Shown in pieces: positions 1 through 10,535 of a stretch of 33,046 nt of DNA (positions within the stretch are counted from its first letter, which is position 1; each line of letters begins with the position of its first letter). The DNA lies in the NCBI GenBank assembly GCA_003165935.1, contig PMXB01000149.1, forward strand, positions 1,159 through 34,204, written 5' to 3'. Origin of the DNA: Acidobacteriaceae bacterium (GTDB lineage Bacteria > Acidobacteriota > Terriglobia > Terriglobales > Acidobacteriaceae). A program made the translations under genes and the position numbers. The notes under the pieces were generated by a model that searched no databases, was not told the origin of the DNA, and worked only from the letters and a program-made list of their open reading frames with translations.

Positions 1-62
1 CTGGGGAAAGGAGTTCTCAGGCAGCATGTAAACCATGCGACCTGGGAACTCCTCTTTTTTCT
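1..62 (+). terminator. Terminator-like hairpin, copy 1 of a duplicated element
   Basis: GGAGTTCTCAGG (10-21) pairs with CCTGGGAACTCC (41-52), 12 bp with one G-U, followed by TCTTTTTT. Near-identical copy at 327-387. Confidence 0.7.
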
Positions 63-326
63 TATCTGGCGATCTGGGTTCCTTGCGCTGGATCCTATGT
101 ATTTTGGTGCTTATCTCCCGATTCCCCATCCAAGGTTATGGATGAAGTCAGACGGCATTCGCGACTCTGCGATGAGCAATTTGGCGTCGCAGCACTTTGG
201 ATCGTCGGAATGCCAGGGTGTTTCCTATTAAGTAAGTAGTTTCTTATTACTTAAATGTTGGGTCCTTCCGTGCTCTTGCGAGAAAAGCGAGCCTTCTCCA
301 TACTTGTTTTCAGAAACAACGCAGAT

Positions 327-387
327 CTGGGGAAGGAGTTCCCAGGGCGCATGTTTTCCATGTTTCCTGGGAACTCCTCTTTTTTCT
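327..387 (+). terminator. Terminator-like hairpin, copy 2 of a duplicated element
   Basis: GGAGTTCCCAGG (335-346) pairs perfectly with CCTGGGAACTCC (366-377), followed by TCTTTTTT. Flanking CTGGGGAA is shared with copy 1. Confidence 0.7.
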
Positions 388-706
388 GCGCTGCCATCCT
401 TCCCGAACCCTCCTTTTACCGTCCTCGTTCAATTTCCCCCCCCACATTCATCGTGCAATGAAGCGCCGATAGCCACCGAATGGCTCCGGCGCTCAGCGCG
501 TTCAATTCCCTTGGAATGGCAAGAATGTTGTAGGCTGTTGCAGGAGATTCCGCTTGAACGGCTTCCCTGTTCCATGCCGTTTGCAGAAAACAGAACCGGC
601 TTTATCGGATCGACTGATCGAAATACCTGCCTGATGCCGGCTCCATTGAAGAACCGCAACGAACCCCACGCATCCATCCGGTTTGGATGGGAAAGGAATC
701 GAGAAA

Positions 707-1399
707 ATGAAAAGAGCGATTGCACTTCTCACCATCTGCGTTTCTGTTGCATCGGTCGCCTATGCTTCATCGCGCGAGGACTTGCAGGCGCGCATTGACA
801 ACGCCAAGACCGTACTTGACGAGATCATGGGCGCCCAGGACCATACCATCCCTTCCAATATCCTGCGTCAGGCCACTTGTGTAGCAGTCGTGCCCGGCAT
901 GCTGAAGGGCGCCTTTGTAGTGGGCGCATCGTACGGCCAGGGAGTGGTTACGTGCCGTACGGGTCACGGCTGGAGCGCACCTGTTTTTATCCGAATGGCA
1001 GGCGGCTCGTTCGGTTTCCAGGCTGGCGGACAGGCGACGGACCTGATTCTGGTTGCGGTGAACAACCGCGGAATGCAAGACCTGCTCAAGAACAAGTTCA
1101 AGATTGGCGGAGACGCTTCAGCGGCCGCCGGTCCGGTGGGACGCAGCGGCGAGGCTTCGACCGACTGGAAGATGGGCGCCGAGTTGCTTGCGTACTCCCG
1201 GGCCAAAGGGCTCTTTGCCGGGATTGACCTGGGCGGGACTAGCGTAAGCCAGAACTCAGAAGACACCCAGATTTACTATGGCGCACCCCATCCGTTTGAC
1301 GAGATTCTGAGGGGCAGCGTGCCAGTGCCGGCCGACGCGGTTCCATTTGTCCGCACTGTAGCCGCGTACTTCGTGGCTGCCAAGAACGCGCACAAGTAG
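707..1399 (+). CDS. SYLF/Ysc84-like lipid-binding domain protein with signal peptide
   Basis: MKRAIALLTICVSVASVAYA signal peptide, then ILRQATCVAVVPGMLKGAFVVGASYGQGVVTCR and AAAGPVGRSGEASTD, typical of SYLF proteins. Confidence 0.85.
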   Translation: MKRAIALLTICVSVASVAYASSREDLQARIDNAKTVLDEIMGAQDHTIPSNILRQATCVAVVPGMLKGAFVVGASYGQGVVTCRTGHGWSAPVFIRMAGGSFGFQAGGQATDLILVAVNNRGMQDLLKNKFKIGGDASAAAGPVGRSGEASTDWKMGAELLAYSRAKGLFAGIDLGGTSVSQNSEDTQIYYGAPHPFDEILRGSVPVPADAVPFVRTVAAYFVAAKNAHK

Positions 1400-1519
1400 C
1401 CGGAGTTTGCAACGGAATCGATTCGGCTCCGGGCGCCTTTAGCGAGGGTTCGGAGTCGAAGAATCCGACCGGGCTTCGAACATCCCCGCGATGGCTCGAT
1501 ACACTGGACACTGTCCTTT

Positions 1520-2419
1520 ATGCGGGAGACGCTCGAGTTTTGGCTGGTATTGGCGGTCGCCAAGACGCTGGGTCGAATACCGCGCGGGCTCGCCCGGATT
1601 TTTGCCGAGCTGTTGGCTATTGCGGTGTATTCCACCATGGGCCGCTTGCGCCGGGTGGGTGTGCGGAATCTGTCAATGGCACTGCCCGAACTCTCAGCGG
1701 ACTCCAGGGAAGAGATTCTGCGTGGGGTTTACCAGCACCTTGGCTGGCAACTGGTTGAGTTCTGCCGCATGACCCGCTATACGCCGCTGAACACGAAGAA
1801 CAGGCTGCGGAGCGAAGGCCTGGAGCACTATCTCGCTGCCCAGGCCAGGGGCAAAGGCGTGCTGATCGTTACCGGCCACCTGGGGGCGTGGGAGCTCTCC
1901 AGCTTCTACCACTCGATGATGGGACATCCGATGGGGATGGTGATTCGGCGGCTGGACAACAGGCGTCTCGACGCATGGGTTAATGCAGTCCGGTGCATGC
2001 ACGGCAACCACGTGATCCACAAGGACGACTTTGGGCGCGGACTTCTGACCTCGATGCGGGCGGGCGGGACAGTCGGGATCCTGATGGACACGAACATGAC
2101 GCCGCCCCAAGGGGAGTTTGTGGAGTTTTTCGGGCAGCAGGCTTGCACAGCAACCGGCCTTGCGCACATTGCCTGCAAGACCGGCGCTGCGGTGCTCCCG
2201 GGATTCATGCTCTGGGAGAAGTCCGAGGGCCGATATGTGCTGCATTTTGGCCCGGAGATCGAGATTTTACGCACGGGCAACACGGCGGAGGATATTCTTC
2301 GAGCGACAAAGCAGTGCGCTTCTGTGACCGAGGCATGGATTCGGCGCTATCCTGACCAGTGGCTCTGGATTCATCGCCGCTGGAAGACGCGGCCAGCGGG
2401 AGAGTCGGGGCTCTACTAG
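1520..2419 (+). CDS. Lysophospholipid acyltransferase, LpxL/HtrB family
   Basis: GVLIVTGHLGAWELSSFYHSMMGHPMGMVIRRLDN and GTVGILMDTNMTPPQGEFVEFFGQQACTATGLAHIA motifs; adjacent to lpxD. Confidence 0.87.
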   Translation: MRETLEFWLVLAVAKTLGRIPRGLARIFAELLAIAVYSTMGRLRRVGVRNLSMALPELSADSREEILRGVYQHLGWQLVEFCRMTRYTPLNTKNRLRSEGLEHYLAAQARGKGVLIVTGHLGAWELSSFYHSMMGHPMGMVIRRLDNRRLDAWVNAVRCMHGNHVIHKDDFGRGLLTSMRAGGTVGILMDTNMTPPQGEFVEFFGQQACTATGLAHIACKTGAAVLPGFMLWEKSEGRYVLHFGPEIEILRTGNTAEDILRATKQCASVTEAWIRRYPDQWLWIHRRWKTRPAGESGLY

Positions 2420-2431
2420 AGGGGGGCTGAC

Positions 2432-3457
2432 ATGACGCTAGGCGATTTGGTAAATGCGCTGGGCGGAACGCTCGTCCAGGGAAGCCCGGAGACTTTGCTG
2501 ATCGGCGTGGATGACGTGAGTTCTGCGAGCTCAATGGACCTGGTATTTGCGGAGGATGCGAACACGGTTGCCAAGGCTCTGGCGAGCGGCGCTTCGGCGG
2601 TGGTGCTGGCGCAGGGGATGACGGGTTCCGGTGCACCCGCAGGGGTCGCAATAGTTGAGGCAGATCAGCCTCGACTGTGGTTTTCACGCGCCGCCGCGAT
2701 GCTGCATCGCCCTCCCATTTCCGAGGGTGTTCATCCAACTGCGATCATCGGCCCGCTGACGGAGATTGGCGAAGGCGTCACCATTGGGCCCAATGTCGTG
2801 ATCGGACAGGTGGCCCGGATTGGCAACGGCACACGCATCGAGGCTGGCTGCGTGATCGGTTCGTATGTCTCCATCGGCGACGACTGCCGAATCTATGCGC
2901 GCGTCACCATCTATCAGGGTAGCTCGCTTGGGGACCGCGTGGTTGTGCATGCGGGGGCAGTGCTCGGCGCGGATGGGTTTGGGTACGTGCGCGATGGGAA
3001 GACCGGTGCTTACACGCAGTTTCCGCAGCAGGGAACGTTGTTGATTGAGGATGATGTGGAGATTGGCGCGAACTCTACCGTGGACCGGGGAGCGCTGAAA
3101 CAGACGCGGATTGGCCGGGGGACAAAGATCGACAACCTGGTGCATGTGGGGCACAACTGCGACATCGGCGAGGACGTGATTCTGGTGGCGCTGACGGGCG
3201 TCTCAGGGTCGAGCACGGTGGGCAATGGAGCTGTTATTGCTGGACAGGTAGGCATCGGCGACCACGTGACCATTGGCCCGGGCGTGATTCTGGGAGGGCA
3301 GTCGGGCGTTTTCAATGGCAGCAAACTGACCAACGATGGGCTTAAACCCGGCACCGTGCACTTTGGGACGCCAGCGCGGCCGTTGCAGCAGGTTCTTCGC
3401 GAGCAGGCAACACTTTCGCGACTGGCCCGACGCCGTACAAAGAAGCAGGCAGACTGA
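2432..3457 (+). CDS. lpxD: UDP-3-O-acylglucosamine N-acyltransferase
   Basis: Left-handed beta-helix hexapeptide repeats, [46 protein letters not shown]. Confidence 0.93.
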   Translation: MTLGDLVNALGGTLVQGSPETLLIGVDDVSSASSMDLVFAEDANTVAKALASGASAVVLAQGMTGSGAPAGVAIVEADQPRLWFSRAAAMLHRPPISEGVHPTAIIGPLTEIGEGVTIGPNVVIGQVARIGNGTRIEAGCVIGSYVSIGDDCRIYARVTIYQGSSLGDRVVVHAGAVLGADGFGYVRDGKTGAYTQFPQQGTLLIEDDVEIGANSTVDRGALKQTRIGRGTKIDNLVHVGHNCDIGEDVILVALTGVSGSSTVGNGAVIAGQVGIGDHVTIGPGVILGGQSGVFNGSKLTNDGLKPGTVHFGTPARPLQQVLREQATLSRLARRRTKKQAD

Positions 3458-3478
3458 AGTGCAACGTGGGAGGGAATC

Positions 3479-3862
3479 ATGCTCGAGTCAGCCATGCCGC
3501 TGCTGCATGTTTCGCACGCGCAGGCGGCACAAGAGTTTTACGCGCGACTTGGTTTTCGCATCGAGTACGCACACGGCCCACTTGTCAGCCCCGCAAGCCC
3601 GCATGCCGATCCCTGCTACATGGCTCTATCGCGCGACGAGGTTTGGATTATCTTGTCTTCGTTTTCAGGCGACGGAGTTGCGGGCGGCGTGGTGAACTTT
3701 CATCTCGACGACGTGGACGGTCTTTACGACGAGTTTATGGGTGCCGGCATTCCTGTGGATGTGGCCCCGGTGGATCAGACGTGGGGCACGCGCGAGATGT
3801 ATGTGCGCGACCCGGACCGGAACAGCCTGCGCTTCGTTGCGCAACAGACGCTGGCTGCGTAG
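3479..3862 (+). CDS. VOC/glyoxalase family protein
   Basis: AQEFYARLGFRIEYAHG and EMYVRDPDRNSLRFV, typical of the VOC fold. Confidence 0.8.
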   Translation: MLESAMPLLHVSHAQAAQEFYARLGFRIEYAHGPLVSPASPHADPCYMALSRDEVWIILSSFSGDGVAGGVVNFHLDDVDGLYDEFMGAGIPVDVAPVDQTWGTREMYVRDPDRNSLRFVAQQTLAA

Positions 3863-3889
3863 CGGTGCAGGGATTCAAGGAGAGTGAGC

Positions 3890-4117
3890 CTAGAACGGTT
3901 TCTCCGTCAGGAAGGGTTCAGCCTTCAAGGAGCCGTCGCGCTGCTTGACAAGCATCTGCACCTTGCCTTCGGCTGCGTCGAGTTCCTGCTTGCACGAAGC
4001 CGAAAGGCCAACGCCTTCTTCGAAGAGCTTGAGCGACTCTTCAAGAGCGAGGTCACCCTTCTCTAGCTTGTCTACGATGGTTTCGAGCTTCTTCAACGAT
4101 TCTTCAAACGACGCCAT
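3890..4117 (-). CDS. xseB: Exodeoxyribonuclease VII small subunit
   Basis: MASFEESLKKLETIVDKLEKGDLALEESLKLFEEGVGLSASCKQELDAAEGKVQML is characteristic of XseB. Confidence 0.92.
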   Translation of the reverse strand: MASFEESLKKLETIVDKLEKGDLALEESLKLFEEGVGLSASCKQELDAAEGKVQMLVKQRDGSLKAEPFLTEKPF

Positions 4118-4122
4118 GGTAT

Positions 4123-5991
4123 TTACTCCGTATTGCTGGTGGGGAGCACGCTCGCCATTACCTCGGCCGCGGCTGAGTAGCGGCCAAACGGCGCGCTTAC
4201 CTGCACCCCCTGGACCAGAGGGCGCACCGCATCGAGCATTTCCTGGGCGATCTTGATTCCTTCTTTGCGCGCAGCGTCTGGGGAGTCGGCGTGGGCCATG
4301 CGGGCCATGATCTCGTCGGGCATGGAAACGCGCAGATCGTTCTTCATGAACTCGGCGTTGCGCAGGCTGGTGAGCGGCCAGATACCGGCGATGACCGGAA
4401 TCCTGTGGCCTTCGATTCGCTTGAGGAACACCTCGAGCAGTCGCAAATCAAAGACCGGCTGGGTGATGGCGTACTCAGCGCCGGCTTCCACTTTGTACTC
4501 AAAGCGGCGGAGCTCGTGTTCGATGTCCGGCACGCCGGGGTTGGCAGCAACGGCAATTGTGAAGTTGGTGCTCGCGCCGATTGAGTTTGATCCGATGTCG
4601 AGGCCGTGATTGAGCCGGCGAACGATGTTTACCAGGCCGATCGCGTCCACGTCGAAGACCGCTGTTGCGTCAGGATAATTGCCGAGCTTTGGCGGGTCGC
4701 CGGTGAGGCAAAGAATGTTGCGCAGGCCGATGGACGAAGCGCCGAGCAGGTCAGACTGGATGGAGAGGATGTTGCGATCGCGGCAGGTGTAGTGCAGCAC
4801 CGTCTCGATGCCGGTGTGCTGCTGAATCTGGATGCACAGGCTCTGCGCGCTCATGCGGGCCGATGCGCGGGGCGAGTCGGGCACGTTAATGGCGTGGACA
4901 CCCAACGCTGCGAGAGTGCGCGCGCCCTCAATTTCCTTGCTGCAGTCGATTCCGCGGGGTGGGACGATCTCAACGAGCGTGACGAACTCGCCGCGATGAA
5001 CCAAGCTGCCGATGTGGGACCGTTGAGCCATTGGAGATGGAGGGGTTTCAGTGCTCAACGCCGGAGCGGTCTCGTGAACTTCAACGCGGGCCTGCGCATC
5101 GATGGCCCGCATGGCGGAGCGCATGGCGCGAATGTGATTCGGCGTGGTTCCGCAACAGCCGCCTACAACCTGGGCGCCCGCAAGTATCGCTTTGCGCGCA
5201 AAGCTCGCCATGTATTCCGGCGAGCAGAGATAGATATTTCGGCCTTCGACGGCGCGTGGCATACCAGCGTTGGGCATGGCCGCGAGTGGCAGGTCGGTGG
5301 CTCCGCGCATCGCCTCGATTGCGGTGAGCACTGTGGCGGGGCCGGTGGAGCAGTTTACGCCGATAGCGTCGGCGCCCCACTCGGTGAGGAGCGCGGCAGC
5401 CTGGGCGGGAGAAGAGCCGTCGAGGCAGTTGCTGTCGTCGTCGACCGTGACCATGACGAGCACGGGGAGGTCGGGCGCTGTTTCGTGCGCGGCGATGAGG
5501 GCCTGGTGCGCCTCGTTGAGCGCAGGCATGGTCTCGATGATCAGTAGGTCAGCCCCGGCTGCGGCAAGAGCGGCGATCTGCTCAGAAAACGCCTCGCGGG
5601 CTTCGTCGAGCCCGGTTTTACCGAGGGGTTCAAGCCGCACACCGAGCGGACCAATCGACCCGCCCACCCAAGCATCTCCGGCCTGCTTTTCTTTCAGGTG
5701 ATCGGCGGCCTGCCGCGCCAACTGGACACCGGCCGCGTTGATTTCGGCAACCTTACCGGCGAGGCTGTGTCGCGCCAAGCGGAAGCGGTTGGCTCCGAAG
5801 GTGTTGGTTTCCAGAATCTCCGCGCCTGCCTGCAGGTACTCCTCGTGGATGGAGAGAATCAGCCTTGGGTCGGTGAGGTTCAACTCGTCGTAGCAACGAT
5901 TGATGGTGATGCCACGGGCGTAGAGCACGGTTCCCATGGCGCCGTCGGCGAGCACTGTACGGCTGGCGAAGATATCCGAAAACTTCGGCAT
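4123..5991 (-). CDS. Bifunctional homocysteine S-methyltransferase / methylenetetrahydrofolate reductase
   Basis: N-terminal DGAMGTVLYARG, ETNTFGAN, GGCCGTTPNHI; C-terminal MetF-like region (LCLTGDPP, YAITQPVFD, IPVIAGIWPL). Confidence 0.9.
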   Translation of the reverse strand: MPKFSDIFASRTVLADGAMGTVLYARGITINRCYDELNLTDPRLILSIHEEYLQAGAEILETNTFGANRFRLARHSLAGKVAEINAAGVQLARQAADHLKEKQAGDAWVGGSIGPLGVRLEPLGKTGLDEAREAFSEQIAALAAAGADLLIIETMPALNEAHQALIAAHETAPDLPVLVMVTVDDDSNCLDGSSPAQAAALLTEWGADAIGVNCSTGPATVLTAIEAMRGATDLPLAAMPNAGMPRAVEGRNIYLCSPEYMASFARKAILAGAQVVGGCCGTTPNHIRAMRSAMRAIDAQARVEVHETAPALSTETPPSPMAQRSHIGSLVHRGEFVTLVEIVPPRGIDCSKEIEGARTLAALGVHAINVPDSPRASARMSAQSLCIQIQQHTGIETVLHYTCRDRNILSIQSDLLGASSIGLRNILCLTGDPPKLGNYPDATAVFDVDAIGLVNIVRRLNHGLDIGSNSIGASTNFTIAVAANPGVPDIEHELRRFEYKVEAGAEYAITQPVFDLRLLEVFLKRIEGHRIPVIAGIWPLTSLRNAEFMKNDLRVSMPDEIMARMAHADSPDAARKEGIKIAQEMLDAVRPLVQGVQVSAPFGRYSAAAEVMASVLPTSNTE

Positions 5992-6308
5992 TGTGTTGCA
6001 ATGCTATCGCATTGACCGGAAAGGCGTCTCTCAGTCAAGCACATGACTGTCGAGGGAGCAAAGAGGGGCGGTGCCCTGCGGTTTTTGCCCAAACCTGCCA
6101 TGCGTTGGAGCCGCGCCAGGTAGGCCCGCTTTGCTATACTTCGATTGTTATTCGCTGGAGTTGAGGGGGTCTTGTCCCCCGGACAGTTCGACGGCCGGAG
6201 GCTTGTGAAATCAACTGCTTCCGTTGTAAACCGTCGACAGCTAATTTACCAAGCGGCTGTGGCCGCCGATATCGTATGCGGTTCGCGCCGCTCGTTCTGT
6301 TGAGGTAA

Positions 6309-7775
6309 GTGATTTTGAAGAATAGAAGTTTATGGATAAGCGCTGCCGCGGCCCTGGCCGCCGCGGCTGCTCTTGCCGGATGCGGCACCGAATCCTACTT
6401 TGCAGGGCGCAATTTGCCCCCCAGCGGACTCACCAACCGCGTTGCCATCGCTATTCAGAACGCCAGCGCCTTTACCAAGGGCTCGCTCCAATTTGTTGAC
6501 GCCTACTACGACGTTCGGAGCGGATTCAAAGGGACCCCAGCCAGTTTTTCCATTAACGGTTTTTCGGGGGCGCTGCCGATCACCATTCAGAATATGCCCG
6601 AACAACAACTTGGCGCAGTCTACGGATCTGGTGACGGCAGTTTCAGCATCATCAACTATGCAAAGGAGAACGTAAGCCAGACTCAATCCGGGCTTAACGG
6701 GCCTTCCTCCAGCATTTTCGTTACGCGGAATCAGAACTACACTTTTGCGGCAAGCCAGCAAGCGCATGTGCTGACAATTCTCGACCATGTGAGTGGCGGA
6801 AGCGTTCCGCTGAGCCTTCCCGGCGTCTACCGCGTAAGCGTGAACCCCGGTGGATCTGTAGCGCTGGCGTTTGTGCAGAACTCAAACTACATCTACTATC
6901 CGATCAAGCTGACCGCAGCGCAGACGACGAACCTCTCGGGCGGAACGAGCACCTGGCCGAAGGCAGCGGTGGATTGCGAGCCCTTGAACGCGCCGAACTG
7001 GTGCCTATTTCAGGCGCAGAGCCCAGACCACGTTGATGCGACGGGCAGTTACTATGGCGCGCCGCTAACATTTGACCGGCCGATCAAAGCTGTTTTCTCT
7101 GCTGACGGCGGCACCGCCTACGTACTCAACTGCGGTCCGGAGTGTGGCGGCAGCAATGCTTCAATCACTTCGCTTCCCATCGGGCCGATGATTTTTCTTC
7201 TTGGCCAGCAGTCGGGGACGCTTCCAACAACGGCGCAGCTTGCGAGTACGAACCTTCCGATCCCCGGCGGCGCCAGCAATGCACTTGTCGATACGTCGAC
7301 CATGTATGTGGTCGGCCAACAGCCACAGCAGGTGCAGGGCCAGACGCTGTTCACGGGCGCTCTGACTGTTGTGAATCTATCCAACTACACGGCAGGGAAT
7401 CCGATTTCAATCAGTGACGGCGAACCCGGTGCTACCAGCCGCATGATCGAGGCCGACGACAACACGCTTTGGATTGCGATGAGTAAATGCAACCTTGGTG
7501 TACGTGCCGCGACCGGAGAGCCATACGGCTGCCTGACCATGTACAACACAGCAAAGGCTGCGGTCACCCTGATCGAGCCGTATATCGGCGACGCCACTGG
7601 CATTGCCGCCGTGACCGGTCTGCACAAGATCTATACGGCTGAAGGCGGACAAGTGTATATCTTCTCGACCGTGGACGGCACCTCGATTAACAACCAGTTC
7701 GTCACAGTCACGGGCACTGCCTACGACGTGGCCTACATGGATGGATTGACCGACGCCAACAACACCGTGTACTGA
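6309..7775 (+). CDS. Predicted lipoprotein, beta-propeller-like
   Basis: Lipobox-like ALAAAAALAGCG at the N terminus; repetitive extracellular-type sequence. Stops 5 nt before bshB1. Confidence 0.65.
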   Translation: MILKNRSLWISAAAALAAAAALAGCGTESYFAGRNLPPSGLTNRVAIAIQNASAFTKGSLQFVDAYYDVRSGFKGTPASFSINGFSGALPITIQNMPEQQLGAVYGSGDGSFSIINYAKENVSQTQSGLNGPSSSIFVTRNQNYTFAASQQAHVLTILDHVSGGSVPLSLPGVYRVSVNPGGSVALAFVQNSNYIYYPIKLTAAQTTNLSGGTSTWPKAAVDCEPLNAPNWCLFQAQSPDHVDATGSYYGAPLTFDRPIKAVFSADGGTAYVLNCGPECGGSNASITSLPIGPMIFLLGQQSGTLPTTAQLASTNLPIPGGASNALVDTSTMYVVGQQPQQVQGQTLFTGALTVVNLSNYTAGNPISISDGEPGATSRMIEADDNTLWIAMSKCNLGVRAATGEPYGCLTMYNTAKAAVTLIEPYIGDATGIAAVTGLHKIYTAEGGQVYIFSTVDGTSINNQFVTVTGTAYDVAYMDGLTDANNTVY

Positions 7776-7780
7776 TTCCG

Positions 7781-8536
7781 ATGAACTCTGCGGGGCTGAT
7801 GGAAGGCGCATCGATTGAAGCTGTGGCCACGTGCGACGTGCTGGCCATAGCGGCGCATCGCGATGACGTGGAACAGACCTGCGGTGGGACGCTTTTGCGC
7901 ATGGCTTCGCGGGGGCTTCGCACTGCAATTCTCGACCTGACTCGCGGCGAAGGTGGAACGCGCGGCACCGCGGAAGATCGGGAGCGCGAAGCGAACGAGG
8001 CGGCGGGGATTCTTGGCGTGGGCTGGCGCGGCGCGCTCGACCTGCCCGACGGGGCGATTGAAAACACGCTCGAGAATCGCAAAAAGATTGTGCGCGTGCT
8101 GCGGCGCTTGCGGCCGCGGGTCGTCATTCTCCCCTACTGGCGAGCGCGTCACCCCGACCACAGCATCGTCGCGACGCTCGGCTACGAAGCGTGCTTCCTT
8201 TCGGGGCTCACGAGCGTAAAGACCGATGCCGCGCCGCACAGACCATTCAAGATCGTCTACGCCAGCCTCTATGCCGATGTTCGGCCCAGTTTCATTGTCG
8301 ACATCACGCCGTTCATTGAGCAGCGGCACGCATCGCTCATGGCCTATCGCTCGCAATACGCGAATCAGGATGCGGGCAGTGGACTTTTCGTTCCGGAAGA
8401 GGAGATCCGCGAGCGCACGTTCGCAGAGGCTCGACATTACGGGCTATTGGCGGGCGTCAAGTATGGCGAGCCGTTTGTGCAGAAGGATGCGGGCTTGGTT
8501 GACGACCTTACGTTGATTCCTGTTCAGTCGATTTAG
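7781..8536 (+). CDS. bshB1: Bacillithiol biosynthesis deacetylase BshB1 (LmbE/PIG-L family)
   Basis: VLAIAAHRDDVEQTCGGTLL (variant AHPDD motif), LDLTRGEGGTRGT, REREANEAAGILGV, RHPDHSIV. Confidence 0.87.
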   Translation: MNSAGLMEGASIEAVATCDVLAIAAHRDDVEQTCGGTLLRMASRGLRTAILDLTRGEGGTRGTAEDREREANEAAGILGVGWRGALDLPDGAIENTLENRKKIVRVLRRLRPRVVILPYWRARHPDHSIVATLGYEACFLSGLTSVKTDAAPHRPFKIVYASLYADVRPSFIVDITPFIEQRHASLMAYRSQYANQDAGSGLFVPEEEIRERTFAEARHYGLLAGVKYGEPFVQKDAGLVDDLTLIPVQSI

Positions 8537-8655
8537 AAGCTGAATGGACCGTTGTTGGACCCGTTTCCGAGCATTACGATTGCTTATATTAAAGCAAGTC
8601 TTAATCACTTCGACTTATGAATGCGTTTCCTGCACACTGGGCTTGGAGGTGATGC

Positions 8656-9405
8656 ATGGCCCAGACCTGGGATCCTGACGCATATGCACAGAATGCAGGC
8701 TTCGTGCACGGCCTTGCAGGAGGCGTGGTGGAGTGGCTGGCGCCGCAGGCCGGTGAGCGAATCCTCGACCTCGGATGCGGAGACGGGCAGCTTACAGAAC
8801 GACTGGCGCATTCGGGCGCGATTATCACCGGAGTGGATGCAGATCCGCGCATGGTTAAAGCAGCCAAGTCGCGCGGTATAGGGGCGCACCACGCGATGGC
8901 GGAGAGGCTTCCCCTCGATGATGCAAGTTTTGACGCGGTCTTTTCGAATGCCGCGCTTCACTGGGTGCGTGACCAGGACGCAATGATGGCAGAGGTTCGA
9001 CGAGTGCTGAGGCGTGGAGGACGATTCGTAGCCGAGATGGGAGGGCACGGCAATATCGCAGCCATTCGCGTGGGGCTTATGGCTGTGCTTGCACGCTACG
9101 GGCATGCCGATGCCGAAAACGGAGTGAACTACTATGCGACACCGGAGGCTTACAGTGCACGGCTCGAGCGGCACGGCTTCAACGTGAAGCGGATTTCCCT
9201 GATTCCACGGCCGACACCGCTGCCGGAGTCCGGCATGGAAGGCTGGCTACGCACGTTTCGCAGCGGGGTGATTGAAGGCTTGCCCGCGGAACTACGAGAC
9301 GAGGTCGTACGCGAGACTGCGGAGCTGCTTGCGCCTGCACTGCGCGACGAGACCGGCGCATGGATTGCGGACTACGTGCGGCTCCGTTTTATTGCGCGCG
9401 TATAG
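8656..9405 (+). CDS. Class I SAM-dependent methyltransferase
   Basis: ILDLGCGDGQLTERLA, GVDADPRMV, FDAVFSNAALHWV motifs. Confidence 0.87.
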   Translation: MAQTWDPDAYAQNAGFVHGLAGGVVEWLAPQAGERILDLGCGDGQLTERLAHSGAIITGVDADPRMVKAAKSRGIGAHHAMAERLPLDDASFDAVFSNAALHWVRDQDAMMAEVRRVLRRGGRFVAEMGGHGNIAAIRVGLMAVLARYGHADAENGVNYYATPEAYSARLERHGFNVKRISLIPRPTPLPESGMEGWLRTFRSGVIEGLPAELRDEVVRETAELLAPALRDETGAWIADYVRLRFIARV

Positions 9406-9429
9406 GGCGATAAGGAGTGACGTGAGGCT

Positions 9430-9786
9430 TTATTTTGTGAAGAGGAGCCCGCTACCTACGGCGATAAGGGTAGCTGCAAAGACGCGGCGGAGCCAGAGGT
9501 CGGAGACGTGCTGTGCGCCGATGGCGCCAAGATACGCGCCGAATAGAAAGCCGAGCGCCAGAAGGGCAGCAACGCGGATGTCGGCGTTGCCTTTGCGGTA
9601 GTACTCGTAGAAGGCAAAGATGCCGACCGGGGCAAGGAGAGCTCCGAGCGAGGTGCCCTGTGCCTTGTGCTGATCCATGCCGAGGAGCCATACCAGCGCG
9701 GGCACAAAGAGGATGCCGCCACCCAGACCGACTACACCAGAGACCATTCCGACGACTACCCCAAGAACAAGGATTAACCAGGTCAC
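9430..9786 (-). CDS. TauE/SafE family sulfite exporter-like membrane protein
   Basis: [35 protein letters not shown] is a typical half-repeat of TauE/SafE. Confidence 0.85.
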   Translation of the reverse strand: [118 protein letters not shown]

Positions 9787-10333
9787 ACTGTTCTCCCTTC
9801 AGCCCGATGCGCCGGCGCGGCAAACGAACGGAGCCGGCCCGCACATTCAGGCTAACTTAAGCCGGCCAGGGGTGTGCAACCCGGCGCAGAGAAAACAGTG
9901 GCGGCTAAGTGGGGATAACTTCTCAAAAAGAAACCCGGAAAAGTTAAGCGAACCACTTGCTTTTTCATTATGACTTATGGCAAAGTAATTGCTGCGTAGG
10001 AGAACGCCCGATGAAATACGGATCACACAATTCGTTGTGCAGGCTGGAGTCGCCAAGTTTCGGCGTCATCGGTCTCCGGGCGTGGTCTATTGGAGCTGAT
10101 GCTCGCCAGTAACCTCGGTGGTTTCCTCCTCCTGCGCAGCAAACCTTGAACATTGATATCCCCGAGTGGTGTTGAAGCCAGATTCATCGCCTCGACAACG
10201 CCCTGTCTTCGATTGTTCCCTCGGGATTATTCTGGGTGAGCGATGGCCCATGTTTCTGATTGTCGCTCTGATTTGTAACTCGGAGTTAAGAGGAGAGCAC
10301 TGTCGCAAACTTAGGCGTTGAACTAACTAAGTA

Positions 10334-10503
10334 ATGCCGGTGGTGAAAGAAGAGAGATACTTCTACTGCCACAGAAGGACATGCGGGGACAGAAGGCCCT
10401 GCCGGAGGCACTTGCAGCGCGGAGCGGGGGCGAAGCCCTGAAACACAAGGCGCCGCGATGTGAAGGCACCGAGTCCGAACTCTTTTCGCTTGTTCCCCGG
10501 CAT
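10334..10503 (+). ncRNA. Y RNA-like unit A (divergent; no recognisable T-arm)
   Basis: ATGCCGG-T-GG (from 10334) pairs with CCCCGGCAT (ending 10503); internal GAGATACTTC matches the core of the other units. No TTCRANT arm found. Confidence 0.5.
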
Positions 10504-10535
10504 GGACTCTATGGGGCAATGCATTCTTCCACCTT

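Noticed and set aside
4606-5547. 313 aa plus-strand ORF
   Set aside because: Antisense shadow of the methyltransferase/MTHFR gene; low-complexity composition from high-GC codon bias.
5992-6130. Possible SAM/SAH riboswitch upstream of the methionine-cycle gene
   Set aside because: Some hairpin potential (TTGAC...GTCAA on the minus strand) but no recognisable riboswitch consensus by eye; a covariance search would be needed.
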